64,000 nt of DNA, from NCBI GenBank assembly GCA_964036045.1, contig OZ038388.1:36162497-36226496 (forward strand), given 5' to 3'. The stretch is from Eutreptiella sp. 'Long Island Sound 2002'. Taxonomy: Eukaryota; Euglenozoa; Euglenophyceae; Eutreptiales; Eutreptiaceae. A program made the translations under genes and the position numbers. The notes under the pieces are model-generated. The model was given only the letters and a program-made list of their open reading frames with translations, made no database searches and had not been told where the DNA came from. Shown here piece after piece: positions 1 to 10,242 of this stretch; position 1 is the first letter of the stretch; each line of letters starts with the position of its first letter.

Positions 1-543
1 CAGCCTGACAGGCTTCCGACTGTCGGTCAAGCACTCTGGCGGAAGTAGGCCAGCCCTGACCAAGCTGACCTGAGCTCCCGTGTCGACCAACACGTCGAAG
101 ACCTTTTCCACTTCCCCGCATAAGGCACAGACCTTAAGGTGCAACTGCCGCTCACGCCCAATGCGGCGCACGGCATGCAAGCTCAGGATCTCCGGCCGTT
201 CCAGAAGCTCAACAAGCGAATGGTGCAGGTCGTGGACAATGGGCTCAGGCTGCCCATCTGCAGCATCCAGCTGCGGTCCGGGTGATCCTCCGATACTCTC
301 GGATAGATCTTGAAGCACATCGAATACATTCTTGGTCGCGAAGGATGGACGGGTGCAAGGGTTCGTGCCTTCACTTGCCCTCACCCGGCCACCGCGACTG
401 CCTTTCGCTGTGGGTGCCGGACCGGGCCTTCCGCCCGCGGCAGTCCCTTTGTGCTTAGCCTCTCCCGACTGGGATGGTGTGGCGCTTCCCACGACATCAT
501 CCTGCGACCGCGCTAGCTGGGGCCCTTGGCTGCAGGGGCTCCG
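1..543 (-). pseudogene. pol: Pol N-terminus of A4 (protease region), truncated by window edge
   Basis: This is the start of the Pol polyprotein of A4, open from the codon after the gag UAG stop to the window edge. It carries the retropepsin motif VLVDTGA; the catalytic Asp codon starts at position 84 on the minus strand. The protease would process the Gag-Pol polyprotein inside virus-like particles. The reading frame is the same as gag: the gag stop (544-546) and the Asp codon are in register, and I see no stop between them. About 140 residues of linker precede the DTGA motif, as in copies A2 and A3. Methyltransferase-like, RT, RNase H and integrase parts are outside the window. It is listed as a pseudogene because the element's gag is broken, although this stretch is open. 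Confidence 0.75.
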
Positions 544-546
544 CTA
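544..546 (-). other. In-frame UAG between gag and pol of A4
   Basis: This stop codon ends A4 gag. It is followed directly by CGG AGC CCC and then an open frame in the same register through the protease. The same UAG CGG AGC context occurs in A3 (37135) and A2 (16680-16682). Readthrough is inferred, not shown. Confidence 0.6.
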
Positions 547-3500
547 AGGGGCGTTGGTTGTGGTAGTAGTAGGTGTACTCTCCTCCGCATCAACCTCGTT
601 GACACCCTTCTTCTTTCCCCCTTTCTTATCGTTTTTGTCCTTGTCCTTGTTCTTGTCGTTCTCTTTGTTCTCCTTGTTCTTGTTGTCCGACCTGGGGACC
701 CAGTTCCTCTTGATCTCCTGGATCTCCTTGGCCAACTCGGTCCCCACCGTCATCAGCGTGGAGAGCACGTCCTTGTTGACCTCCACTTTGGTCTCCCGGA
801 TACCCGCAGGTGCACGCTTCTTCGACCCGTGCACCTTCTTGTAGGCCTCCGTGTCGGCCTTGTGGACAGGGCATGTTCGGTGGTCATGGTTGAACCCTTT
901 TGTTCCCATAACACCCATAACCCATAACACACGAAACAGCCCTGAGGGTGAGCTCGTATGAACTCCCCAAAGGACAGCGCAGGGTCGCCAATGCGGCGGG
1001 GGTCCTTCTTCTTCTTCTTCTTCCAACCCTGCTGCAGGGGCTTCCAGCTTCCCCGGTTGCTCCCCGCGTTCAGGTTGTTGGTCACGAAGGCACAAACGGC
1101 CATCTCGGCGGGCTCATCGTCGTCGTCATCGTCGTCGAGAGCCTCATCGCCATCGGCTCCCGCTGGGTCCATGGCAGCTTCCCCGCCAGGCCCCTCGCCA
1201 ACGTAGTTGACGTCACGGTCGCCGGGCCTCAACCCGCGGGTGTGGTGGAGGTTCCGGTACTCCTTGAGCACCTCCTCTCCAACCCACTCCAGGATCTCGT
1301 CGCAGCTCATCCGCGCCGGGATGGCCTGCAGACGAATGGTCTGGCCGCTCACATCACACTCATCAAGGCGCCACATTGCGGTCTTCTCGCGATCGCCCGT
1401 GATGGTGATGAGGAGGGCGTTCCGCAGGGAGTGCCGTTTGACATCCCGGGCCACGTTCTTGCTTGTCCAAGGCACCACGTTCGTATGATACTCTTTGGGG
1501 AGCATCATCTTGACCGTGTGATTGGACTTGGCCCTCTTGGCTTCCTCCTTGGTGACCCTCTTGATCCATGCTTCCGGCAGCATGGAGAGCAGGCGGGCCT
1601 GCTCGTCACCCTCATTCCAGTCCTCCACGTTGCGGCAGAAGAGGGTGTATTGCCCCCGGAAGTCCCGCCAATCTCGTAGGCGGATCTCCCGACCATCATG
1701 CTGGGGCTTGATGGACTTCCACCGCTTGGCAGCCACTTGCGGAGCGTCCACCCGCTCCTGCTCGTTGAGCCACTTCTTGGCTTCCTCGAGGGTCTTGATT
1801 TTCCCCTCCTTGGTCGCCACGAAGTATAACTCTTGGAGCACTTCCGGCAGGCGGTACCTGAACCGGTTGAAGACATATCTCTCCGCGTCTGCGGGATCCA
1901 TGTCTTCAGTGACGGTCACCCCCCAATTGTCCAGCTTCTCCAAGAAGCGGTCGAGGTTGAGGGGGTTGCCATCGTACATGGGGGGCTTGATGTCCTTCAG
2001 GTCTTTCCACACGGCGGCATACGCGGCCTTAGAGACCATGAACGCCGGCCGCGAGGTCGACCGAGGCTCCCATCGGCGTCCCCCACGGACTCCCATGGCC
2101 GCCACTTCCATCTCCTCCACGGTATCCGTGTGGCTACGCCGTGGTTCTTCGATGTACGCTGAACCTAGATGTTCACGCCGTACTCCTTCCATGTATGCCT
2201 CCTCATCACGGCGCCGGCAGCTGCGTTCAGCGGCCTCCCGTCGTACACCACGCGGCGGGGTGATGCCGAACTTCTCCAGGTCTTCCTCACCTCCGCCGAC
2301 ATCCCACTCCACGTCTCCTCCGGGGACCTCATCCCTGAGTCCACCATAACGTCCACCAGCCATTGGGATTGGCTCCTGGGCTGGTGCGGGGCGTCGGGGG
2401 CCTACCGGTGTCCGCGGTGGAGCACGGCGGTTGTGGTACTCTGCCCTGAGCCACTCATCACGCCACTCCTCACTGCCGCTGCCGGGCAGCACGCGCTCGT
2501 TACGGCGGCCCGCGCTGTGGTGAGAGGGGGCGCTGAGAGAGGGGGCACTGGCGCTGGGGCGACTCCCCGGGGCTCCGCTGGGGGCGTGGGCTCTGCCTGG
2601 ACCTGGTCCAGGTCCCCAGCCGTCGTCCGACGAGCCAGACTCCAGGGGTGGGTGGTCGCTGCCGACGCTCCCACGGCCTTCCAGCTCGTCCAACCTCTGC
2701 TGCAGGCTATTGATGACCTTGTTCAGCAGCCTGGTCTTGCCCCTGGCGATGTCCAGCTCCCTCTGGGCGGTGGTGGCGACCTTGGCGATCTTGACCATCT
2801 CCGTCTTGGCGATGTCCAGCTCCTTCTGCGCGCCCGCGGCGACCCTGGCGATGCGGATCATCTCGCCCTTGCCCATGTCTACCTCGCGCTCGAGGGACTG
2901 GACCCTCCTGCGGAGGTGTACAATCGACCACCAAGTGGCATCAGGGTCACCGTTCCCTGGTGGGTCGTCGGGGTCCCCAGGGGGTCCTCCAGGAGGGCCT
3001 CCGCCGGGTCCGCCCGGTCCAGGGGGTCCTCCTCCGCCCGGAGGTCCGCCCCCAGGGGGTCCACTTGGTGGGCGTCCTCCAGGGGGTCCTGATGGTCCTC
3101 CACCAGGGGGTCCCGGTGGCCCTCTGCCGGGTCGCCTCGGTGGGTCCGAGGATGGGGGCTTCCTCGTGTAGTCGAAGTCCATGTCATCATCCTCGTCCAT
3201 GTCGCCCCACCTAGGCATCTCGGTCGCGCACGCAGAAAACTCCGAGCTCGGGTAGGGAGGAGGGAGATCCTCACCCTCACCTTCCGGCTCCATGGGGACG
3301 TCTTCGCCTCCTCCGCCGGCCACTCCTCGGCGATGTCGGCGGCCTCGTCAATCCCCGTCGCTGGCGGTGAAGAAGGGGTCGGAGTCGTGGGGGTGTCCGC
3401 CCGCTGGCCTCCGTGACCTCTCGGGGGTCTTCCCCTTACCCTTCCTCCGTCGGTAGGCGGTGGGGCCACTGTCCCCACTGCTGCCCGTGTCGACCTCCTC

Positions 3501-4454
3501 CGGATCCAGCGTCATCTTGGAGGAGGCGTCCCCTTCGAAGAGCTTTCGAAGGGTCTCCACTCGGGATCCTCCCGGGGGAGTCTCGCGCCAGAGTTTGGCT
3601 TCCGCCTCCTCCATTGCGGCGGCCGTGGCTGCGTCAGCTCGCCTTTTGGCCTCCTCCTGGGCACGAGCAGCCTCGGCTTCCCGGGCCTGCTGCAGCCGAG
3701 CCTTCTCCGCTTCCAGCGCTGCCAGCTCCACCTCCGTCCTGGCCCTCTCCTCAGCGACCTTCCGTCGCGCGGCCTCGATGGCGTCCTTCCTGGCGGCGTC
3801 CGCCTGGGCCTTGGCCGTTGCTTCGGCGTGGGCCCTTTCATCCGCCTCCTTCCTTGCCCTCTCTTGGGCAAGCGCCTCTTCCAGCGCCTTCACCTCGGCC
3901 TCCTTGCAGGCAATGGCCTCCTGGGTCAGGCGGGCTTCCTCGGCGGCTGCCGCCACCTCACCCCTGATCCGGGCAGTGGCTGCCTCCTGGGCAGCTGCGG
4001 CCGTGAGTCTGGCCGCAATGGCTGCCACGGTCGGGGCGTGGAAGGCCATGCCTCTGCCCCAATCTGTGCCCTCCTCCTGGGCGATGCCGACGGCGCCCTC
4101 CACGGCAGCGTTCTGCTGCGTGGCCCGTTGCCGGGCAACCCGAAGGTTGCAGGGCACCCCACAGGCGCGCTCGCAGGCGCGGGCCACGTCCCTTTGGTTG
4201 GGAGCGACGCCGCTGCTGGAGCTGGCCTGGTCGGCCGGCATCCTCCCGCGACGGGCCGACTCCACATCGCTGCTGGGGCCTGACTTCCTCAGGTGCAGCT
4301 GACGGGGCTTGGCCTTGGCCTGCTTGGCGACTTCGAGGAAGTCGCCAAGGGTGGTGTGGCCGGGGTGGTGACCGCCACTGGCCCGTTAGGGGCTGGGGGC
4401 TGGGGTTCCGCCCTTGGCGCCTTTGGCGGCTTCGGCGGCCAGGGATTTCTGGTA

Positions 4455-4458
4455 CTCC
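4455..4458. repeat. Target-site duplication (left) of A2
   Basis: CTCC, matching 24527-24530 at the other end of A2. Aligning A4 gag across the gap restores a continuous coding sequence with one copy of this tetranucleotide. Confidence 0.8.
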
Positions 4459-5101
4459 TGACGCGTTCCCGTGGGGGGCCTGGCCACGGGACGCTGCGGT
4501 GGACACGCACAAGTGAGCAGGCAGGCAAAGCAGTACGCTCACAGGGGCATCATTGCGCTTGTGTCATGTGACAAAGCGTTTCAGGATCCTTGCCACTCTG
4601 AAACAAGGGAACAAATGTATGTACAGCAACACATCAGGATATGTACACATGGGGTTAAGACTGGACTGGGGTAAGGGCATCACAGGACAATAGACACTTA
4701 GTCCCAACTCATATCCCAATCCCAGGTCCGACCCTCTCAGTGGCTGGTGGGGGCGGGGGCTCAAACACAACCCATGCCCTGCTCAGTCCGGACCCTGAAA
4801 CCCTGCCAACAGGGGGGGGTGTCCCGCCCAGCCACAGGCGAGTTCCTGGGAACCAAGGGACTCCAAGGCCAACCGACAGGGCTCCCTATGCTCCCTCAAC
4901 GGCAGGTCCCAACTCCCCTCTGAGCGAGAGATAAGGCCCCGCCATTATCCCCTAGGAGTTGGTAGCTGAAAATGGGCTGTTTCAGCCCAAACTGATATTA
5001 GCTCAAAAATCTCCAAAATTGACCCCTCGTCTGGACCCGCCAGAGGTAGGGACGAGGCAACTGACCCTATGCCCTTCGAGTACAAACTCCCTGGAGCCCT
5101 C

Positions 5102-5180
5102 ACCCAACCTGGTTCCCTCTGAGGTCCCGGGATCAGGGCACCACGGGTTCATCAAGTGGGGTCATGATGCCAAAATCACC
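5102..5180. repeat. 79-bp target duplication, left copy, flanking T-poor insertion 1
   Basis: Direct copy of 7726-7804 with only a few mismatches. It is ordinary family A LTR sequence, present once in the other LTR copies (for example 22020-22100). Confidence 0.85.
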
Positions 5181-7725
5181 GGCCTTCCTGGAAGGGGGAG
5201 CGGTGCTCCGCATCACGGATGCGGACGCCAACAACTGGCTCCCCCGGGCTTTGCGCAGCGCCCTCGCCCACTGGCGCTACCGCCAGCACAACCCGCCGCC
5301 GCCACAGCCCCAGCCCCCACACAAGCGGCGGCGCAGGTGATGGCCCAGACGGCGGATACGAGAGAGGGGGGGGGGGGGGGGGCTGGGCCCCCCGACCCAC
5401 GCCCCCCCCACGGTACGGCACGACGCAAGAGGGCGTGCCACCTCCCGCGGGAGGGAGTGCGGAGACAACGAGCGCGGGGGGGAACCTGCTGCCCCGCAGC
5501 CCGCTAACCACTGACCGCTAACCCTCACGGCCACCCCCGGCCGGCCAGCGCCGCGCGACAACGGCCGGGGGATGAGGGGCCCCAGCGAGGGCCTGCACGA
5601 GGATCCGGCTCTAGGTAGAGGGGGGCGGGGGAAGGGCGCGACCCCCCAGTTGATGGCTGGCCCCCGGGGCCAGGACTGCCATGCCGCCCCCCCCCCCCCG
5701 GCCGTCAGGAGGCGTCGCCAGGGGACCAAAGGGCCCCCTGCACTCCCCCCCCCCCCTCCCACACAGGCCCGAAAGCGGGCGGGGGGGCGGCCCCCCCACC
5801 CCCCCCCCCCGGCAACCACCCCAGCTGGGGAGCCACAGGCGCGGCCCTCCGCCCCCCCAGGGCCGGGGGGGCGCCCCCCCCCCCAGAAGGGACGGCGACG
5901 CGGTAAGGGGAACGGCGGCTGGACCTGCTCCCGCGAACCCACACCGGCGTGCCGGAGCAACGCGCACAACGGAACAGGAAGGAGACCGCGCCCCACATGA
6001 CCCTCCCTTAACCACAGCCCACTCCGGGATGACAGAGGGGGGGTTTCAGGTCTGCTGGGGCCCCCGGGGGAGCGGTCCACGGGCCGCCCCTCACCCCCCC
6101 CAACCCCGGGGCGGCACTTCAGCCCCTACCGCACGCGCACGCCGGAAGGGAACGCGCCGGCGACACGGAGAGGGCCAGGATGGAGTACCGCAGGCCGCCG
6201 CCCGGAAGGAGAGCAGGGAGGCCGCGGCGCGACACCCCCCCCTGCCCCCCCCATCCCCCCCACCGGCCCGCCAGTCGCGGGGGCCCCGGCCCCCACCCCC
6301 CGAGGCAGGGGGGATGCCCCCCCCCCGCCCGAGAGGGGAGCCGGAGTGCGACCCGCCCCCCCGCCCCAGCCGCCGGCTCCCATGGGGGCCGCGAAGAACA
6401 AGCGAGCCCACGCCTGCGCACCGGGACGCCGCACAGATCGTACCCAGAGAAGCCGGGTGAGCACGAACCGGAGTGGTATGGGGGGCCACGCCCCCCATGG
6501 ACAGCACAACGCCAGTGACGCCCGCTTTGTTGCCTGCCCAGGGAAGGCAGAGGGACGGAATGAAGCAGAGCGACACCCCGCCCTACAGGCCCCGCCCCGG
6601 CCGCACAACCTGGGGGTACGGCGCACGCCCCCCCCCCCCCCAGCCCGCCCCCCAGCATATGAACGCCACGGACCCACCCCGCGGCGCGCAGCCCCCACAG
6701 GGACAGAGCAGGGCCCCCACACCCGCACGCCCGCGCCCACAACACGTGGATCGCGGACCCCGACAGCCCGCCCAGTGGACGGGCAGTCGGGGGAGGGGGA
6801 GCGCATGACCCCAGACGCCCCACGCAACGGTAGAAGGCACCCCCCCCGGGGAAGCCCTGCCGCCACCCCCACAACCCCAAGCCAAGTAGGGGGGAACCGG
6901 GACCGGACCGCCCCCCCCCAAGCACGCCAGACGGAGCAAGGGACCGGGGCAGGACACGCGGAGGGGCACGGACCACGTGGAACGGCCCTACCAGCGCCCA
7001 GTGCCGGGACCACGCGAGATGCGCACGCCACACCACCCAGCGGGGGGGGGAGCGGACACCGCGAGAGTGCGAGCGCACACACACGAAAGGGACACGCGGG
7101 GACTACCGGAAGGGCAACCGGACCGAGCGCGCGGAACGCACAGACCGCGTGGAATGGCGTACCAGCGAGCGAGGGTAAGGGACACCCGGACGGGACGGCC
7201 CGCCACACGCAGCGCGGAACACGCGGGGCGGGGAGGGGGAAACGAAAGAGACACGACGCCAGGTACCGGCCCGAACCCCCCGAACCGGCCGCGAGCGGCG
7301 CGCACACACAGACGGGGAACTGCAGCCGCCCAGGCAGTAGTGGCGCACAGCGCCACGCCCCAACCCCTAGGCTAGGCAGCCTCCGCGCCAGCCCAAGGGG
7401 GTCCCACTGGCGACAAGCCAGTAGCACGGGCCCGGCGGAGCCGGCGCCCCGGGCGACCACGCATTAGGGGGGCGACGCAGTGGGTAAGCGCCCGCAGCCA
7501 CGGCTGCGAATTGATGCACTGACCGGGGAGTGGCGAAACGGGGACACCGGGGAAGGACAGGGCTCTGAGCTCTGTGAACCCGGGGGACTCCGCCACCAGG
7601 CAGGAGGTGCGTCTTGGAGGGCCCCCCACTAGGACCCGGGGGGGAAGATATCACCTGGCCCGACCAGGTGGCCCCCCGGGGCCGAAAGGCGTCTAGTACC
7701 CGCAAAATCAAACCTCAAACCCCAA
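5181..7725 (+). mobile_element. T-poor insertion 1, probably a 5'-truncated non-LTR retrotransposon
   Basis: This is a 2545-bp insert in the A2 3' LTR, flanked by a 79-bp direct duplication of the target. The plus strand is strongly T-depleted (for example 3 T in 6241-6300) with long C and G runs. It begins with a plausible C-terminal coding tail (5182-5340) and then has no coherent gene. It ends in an AC-rich stretch with CAAACCCC-like units. Long minus-strand open frames here simply reflect the lack of A on that strand. It shares a 20-nt block (6536-6555) with insertion 2 (42345-42364) and its overall style. A 5'-truncated LINE-like element with a long 3' UTR is the best fit; assembly error is the main alternative. 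Confidence 0.55.
5182..5340 (+). pseudogene. C-terminal coding tail of insertion 1
   Basis: An open frame enters from the insertion's left edge and runs 52 codons to a UGA at 5338. It contains Asp/Asn/Trp-containing text (ITDADANNWLPRAL), then HWRYRQHN, a Pro/Gln-rich stretch, and ends in KRRRR. Codon use and the basic terminus look like a real protein end. The upstream part is missing, as expected for 5' truncation during target-primed reverse transcription. I do not recognise the family. Confidence 0.4.
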
Positions 7726-7804
7726 ACCCAACCTGGTTCCCTCTGAGGTCCCGGCATCAGGGCACCACGGGTTCGTCAAGTGGGGTCATGATGCCAAAAT
7801 CACC
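7726..7804. repeat. 79-bp target duplication, right copy, flanking T-poor insertion 1
   Basis: Pairs with 5102-5180; LTR sequence resumes colinearly after it. Confidence 0.85.
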
Positions 7805-8558
7805 AAAATTAACATCATTCTCACGCGTGGCTCGCCCGGCCAGGGCAAGGCCAATGGCTCACAGGATAGGAGGCAGGACCTCCGACCTATTTCTGAGTGT
7901 ACAACTTGGAATTAGGTCCGGGCTCCTCGTGGGCATAGAGATATGGGGCCGCCAATTGACCACACGGGGGGGTGAAATTGGGGTCCCAAAAGGAGGTCAT
8001 TTTGGCTGCTCGAAATGAGCCAAAATTTGGGGGTGCTCCCAATAGTATATCTCCACGCCGGCTTGGAGATCAGATCCGCCATTGCATACGCGATCCAGCA
8101 GGAGTCCAACCAAGACTTCCATGCCCTTGGCTTACAAAGATCTCCATGCCACTTGGCGTGGTGACAATCCCAATTAGGTCCACAAATGCCAAAATGGCAA
8201 AATCGTCCACACTCACTTTGGGCTAGCACCCTAACGAAGGTTGCTCCGCCTCGCCCACGTAGTGTGTGAACCATGGGGACCAATGTCCATAACACCCATG
8301 TCATATATGGTCCATTGGTCCATGAGTCCGGCGTGCACGAGGGTGCTGAACATGGTGCACGGCGGGCAGAAAATATGGAAAATTGCTCAAAATGGCCAAA
8401 AATGCGCACACTCATGGTTGGGGCAAATGAGGCACATGCCCGACTTGGACCGGAGTGTGCCATAGGATTGGTATCAAGTCATATGCGTCCAACATATCTT
8501 TTGGGCGTTGCTCAACTCCTCCGGTTTTGGGAATGGCAGGGTCGCCAAGTGAGCCCAT

Positions 8559-8579
8559 GATTTGGGATAGTCCCAAATC
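8559..8579. repeat. LTR hairpin: 9-bp perfect stem, 3-nt loop
   Basis: GATTTGGGA and TCCCAAATC are separated by TAG. The hairpin is conserved in A2's 5' LTR and both A3 LTRs; A4 has one stem mismatch. Confidence 0.6.
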
Positions 8580-8678
8580 GCCAACATGGCGGCCACGGTA
8601 TGCCAAGCCCAAGAGGAGTTATTCGCCGGGTCCAAGATATGTTGGGCACCGAAGTATGTACCCCCATAACATACTTGG

Positions 8679-8736
8679 GTCATGATGTCAATTGGGCGCA
8701 ACGTTGAGATACAAGGTCGCCACTTGACATCATGAC
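8679..8736. repeat. LTR inverted repeat: 13-bp perfect arms
   Basis: GTCATGATGTCAA at 8679-8691 pairs with TTGACATCATGAC at 8724-8736, with a 32-nt spacer. It is also present in A2's 5' LTR, A4 and the A3 5' LTR, and partly lost in the A3 3' LTR. Confidence 0.6.
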
Positions 8737-9228
8737 GGGCAAAAAACAGCAATATTGGCGAAAAAACACCCAAAAGTGCCTTGAAAGGCGCACAAATATA
8801 TTATAATATCTTCGGCTTGGATTGAGTAATCGACTAATCCTTCTAAACACAATGACTTGACACCAATGACCTTCGATTCCACGTATGTGCTTCACTTGGG
8901 GCGCTTTGAAAGGTCACGAGCGCTACTTCCCAACTGGGCACATGAAAATATGGAAAATTGCAAAACGCACACCTTGCTCCCAACGCATCGCTTTGGGATC
9001 GCCACACAAGCTTCCCTCCACGAAGGTTAGGCTTGCAATTGATCGTGCAGAGTATAAGGAAAGGCCTCGTGCAATATGAGGTCCATTGGTGGGTGTATCG
9101 CTCTTAGCCAAACCCGCCAAATGGGCACGCAATACAACACATGGTACATACCACATACTGCCCAAAAAGGTAGCTCCCCCCACGATATGTCATGCCCCTC
9201 CAAGGGCATAACTTTGTGTCAATCGCTC

Positions 9229-9253
9229 ATAGGAACTCAAGGAAAGTTCCTAT
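9229..9253. repeat. LTR hairpin: 9-bp perfect stem, 7-nt loop
   Basis: ATAGGAACT pairs with AGTTCCTAT. In A3 the stem is longer (CATAGGAACTC with GAGTTCCTATG, 5-nt loop). Confidence 0.55.
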
Positions 9254-9306
9254 GCAACAGCAACACTCGCGCGCTACACTCGAAAGTTATCTCAACGCAC
9301 GCAATA

Positions 9307-9801
9307 TCATGGCCAAAGAGTTATAACGCAAACTCTACCCTCTTGACCATGATCCATTACGCTAGCGCGCACGTGTGGAGACGCAAGGCGTATAAAGCTT
9401 CCTAAACTACGTCGGGAGTATTGTGAATACATCCCACGTTTCCTTATTGTCATTCCTCGCAAGCGGCACGAGATATGACCCTCACAAGTGGCCTCACGAA
9501 CCAACTTTGTTTTGCCCATATCTCTAAGACAAATGGAGGGCAAGACAAAAGGCAAGTTGATTCGTGCATAGGGAAGCATGTAGGTCCACTCGAAAGAGGT
9601 CAAATCAAGTGCGGGGATGTCGAAGTTGAAAATCCGATTTCGACATCCTGAAAAATTCGGATTCAGGTTGCGAGTGTACAATGTGAAACTTGCAGATGCA
9701 TCAATGCAATTCCTGAAGACTTTAGAGTCTTCGTCACGGATTGCGCTAAAATCTCTGTAAATAACAGTTAAACTGGCGGTTACGCTAAAGTCGCGAGCCA
9801 A
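9307..9801 (-). other. Open frame inside the family A LTR (164 codons)
   Basis: This sense-strand frame within the LTR recurs in the A3 5' LTR (31285-31935, 216 codons) and A3 3' LTR (56666-57352, 228 codons), and partly in A2's 5' LTR (23796-24095). All share blocks such as LDLTSFEWTY and EGRVCVITLWP. I recognise no domain. It could be an accessory LTR gene or simply sequence that happens to lack stops; a codon-level substitution test has not been done. Confidence 0.25.
9615..9648. repeat. LTR hairpin: 10-bp perfect stem
   Basis: GGATGTCGAA pairs with TTCGACATCC across a 14-nt loop. It is conserved in A2's 5' LTR and both A3 LTRs. Confidence 0.6.
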
Positions 9802-9808
9802 CCGCCAG
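9773..9808. repeat. LTR hairpin: 9-10-bp stem
   Basis: CTGGCGGTT pairs with AACCGCCAG. In A3 (31434-31469) the stem is 10 bp with a 16-nt loop. Confidence 0.6.
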
Positions 9809-10231
9809 CAGTCAAAACATTGATTATCAGAACGGAAGCGTGAAAATTTACGGAAACAATATGAAAATAAAACCCTGTTGATTCCTGATATTCTGATGTG
9901 TAAATCTCAGCGGGCGACGCATCGGTTGCCGATGCGGCCGCTAAAAGCTGAAATGCCCAGATCTCTCACACAAACACGTCTTGCCTACATCTGTTCTTAG
10001 GGCTAGGTTGCCGAATTGACAGCCGAAGGCGGTGCGGGGCAGATTGGCGTGTAGTAGTAAGATACCGGCAAATGGCAGTTTGCCGGTACATGGTAACATG
10101 CCCCAAGTGGCCGGAATGCCGTCACGGGGGCTTTAGGGACACGCTCCTGCGGGGCCCTCACCGGGCTTCACCGGGCGTCTTCCCCTCCGTACATACCCCA
10201 CCATGGTCATGGGGTTCTGGGTACCGCTTCA

Positions 10232-10242
10232 CCCCCCTCCTT
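10232..10242 (-). other. Polypurine tract of A2
   Basis: AAGGAGGGGGG on the minus strand abuts the TGAAGCGG start of the 3' LTR, as expected for the plus-strand primer of an LTR retrotransposon. The same tract precedes the A3 3' LTR at 56540-56550. Confidence 0.85.

Larger units (their letters stand above)
1..4458 (-). mobile_element. Family A copy A4, downstream segment (gag remainder and start of pol)
   Basis: This is the part of Ty3/gypsy element A4 lying downstream of the A2 insertion. It runs off the left edge of the window. Its upstream part (gag start, leader, 5' LTR) is at 24527-30517. The link is direct: the A4 gag breaks after the codons KKWRE at 24527 and resumes with EYQKSLAAE at 4458. 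The two pieces are joined by a 4-bp CTCC duplication flanking A2 (4455-4458 and 24527-24530). The gag length summed over both pieces is 4367 nt, identical to the uninterrupted A2 gag. The element is decayed. Confidence 0.85.
544..4458 (-). pseudogene. gag: Gag of A4, major downstream part, broken
   Basis: This is the structural polyprotein of a family A element. In order on the minus strand I see: an Ala/Glu/Lys/Arg-rich coiled coil (about 4050-3580); a second acidic region; a collagen-like Pro/Gly-rich tract (about 3160-2940); a coiled coil with two copies of a 21-residue repeat of the form EMxxIAxVAxxAQxELDIAx (about 2900-2740); a basic Ser/Pro region; a capsid-like retrotransposon Gag domain (about 2030-1500); an RRM-like segment (about 1440-1254); an extended zinc knuckle; and a Lys/Asn-rich tail. 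Breaks: a UGA at 3348-3350 (the A2 copy has a sense codon there), and a small tandem duplication of a GGGTTAT-like unit near 896-930. That duplication shifts the frame inside the knuckle and gives two overlapping frames (753-3323 and 544-1095). Confidence 0.8.
4459..10231 (-). repeat. A2 3' LTR, interrupted by a T-poor insertion
   Basis: This is the long terminal repeat of family A, colinear with 21381-24526 except for the insertion at 5181-7725 and its 79-bp target duplication. On the minus strand it starts TGAAGCGG at 10231, next to the polypurine tract, and ends CA at 4459. At about 3.15 kb it is long for a Ty3/gypsy LTR. It contains several perfect short hairpins (listed separately) and an open frame at 9307-9801. 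Confidence 0.85.

Noticed and set aside
1522-2349. Long frames on the strand opposite gag (also 948-1679, 2169-3092, 16662-17795, 18284-19216)
   Set aside because: Shadows of the GC-rich gag coding strand; they recur only because gag does.
6126-7460. 444-codon minus-strand open frame and its neighbours in insertion 1
   Set aside because: The strand lacks A, so stop codons are rare by composition. The text is low-complexity Gly/Pro/Arg/Cys with no domain.
7685-7730. Telomere-like CAAACCCC units at the end of insertion 1
   Set aside because: Irregular and short; no tandem telomeric array is present.
4459-10231. Reading A2 and the left gag as a tandem array sharing one LTR
   Set aside because: The CTCC duplication and the continuity of A4 gag across A2 support nesting.
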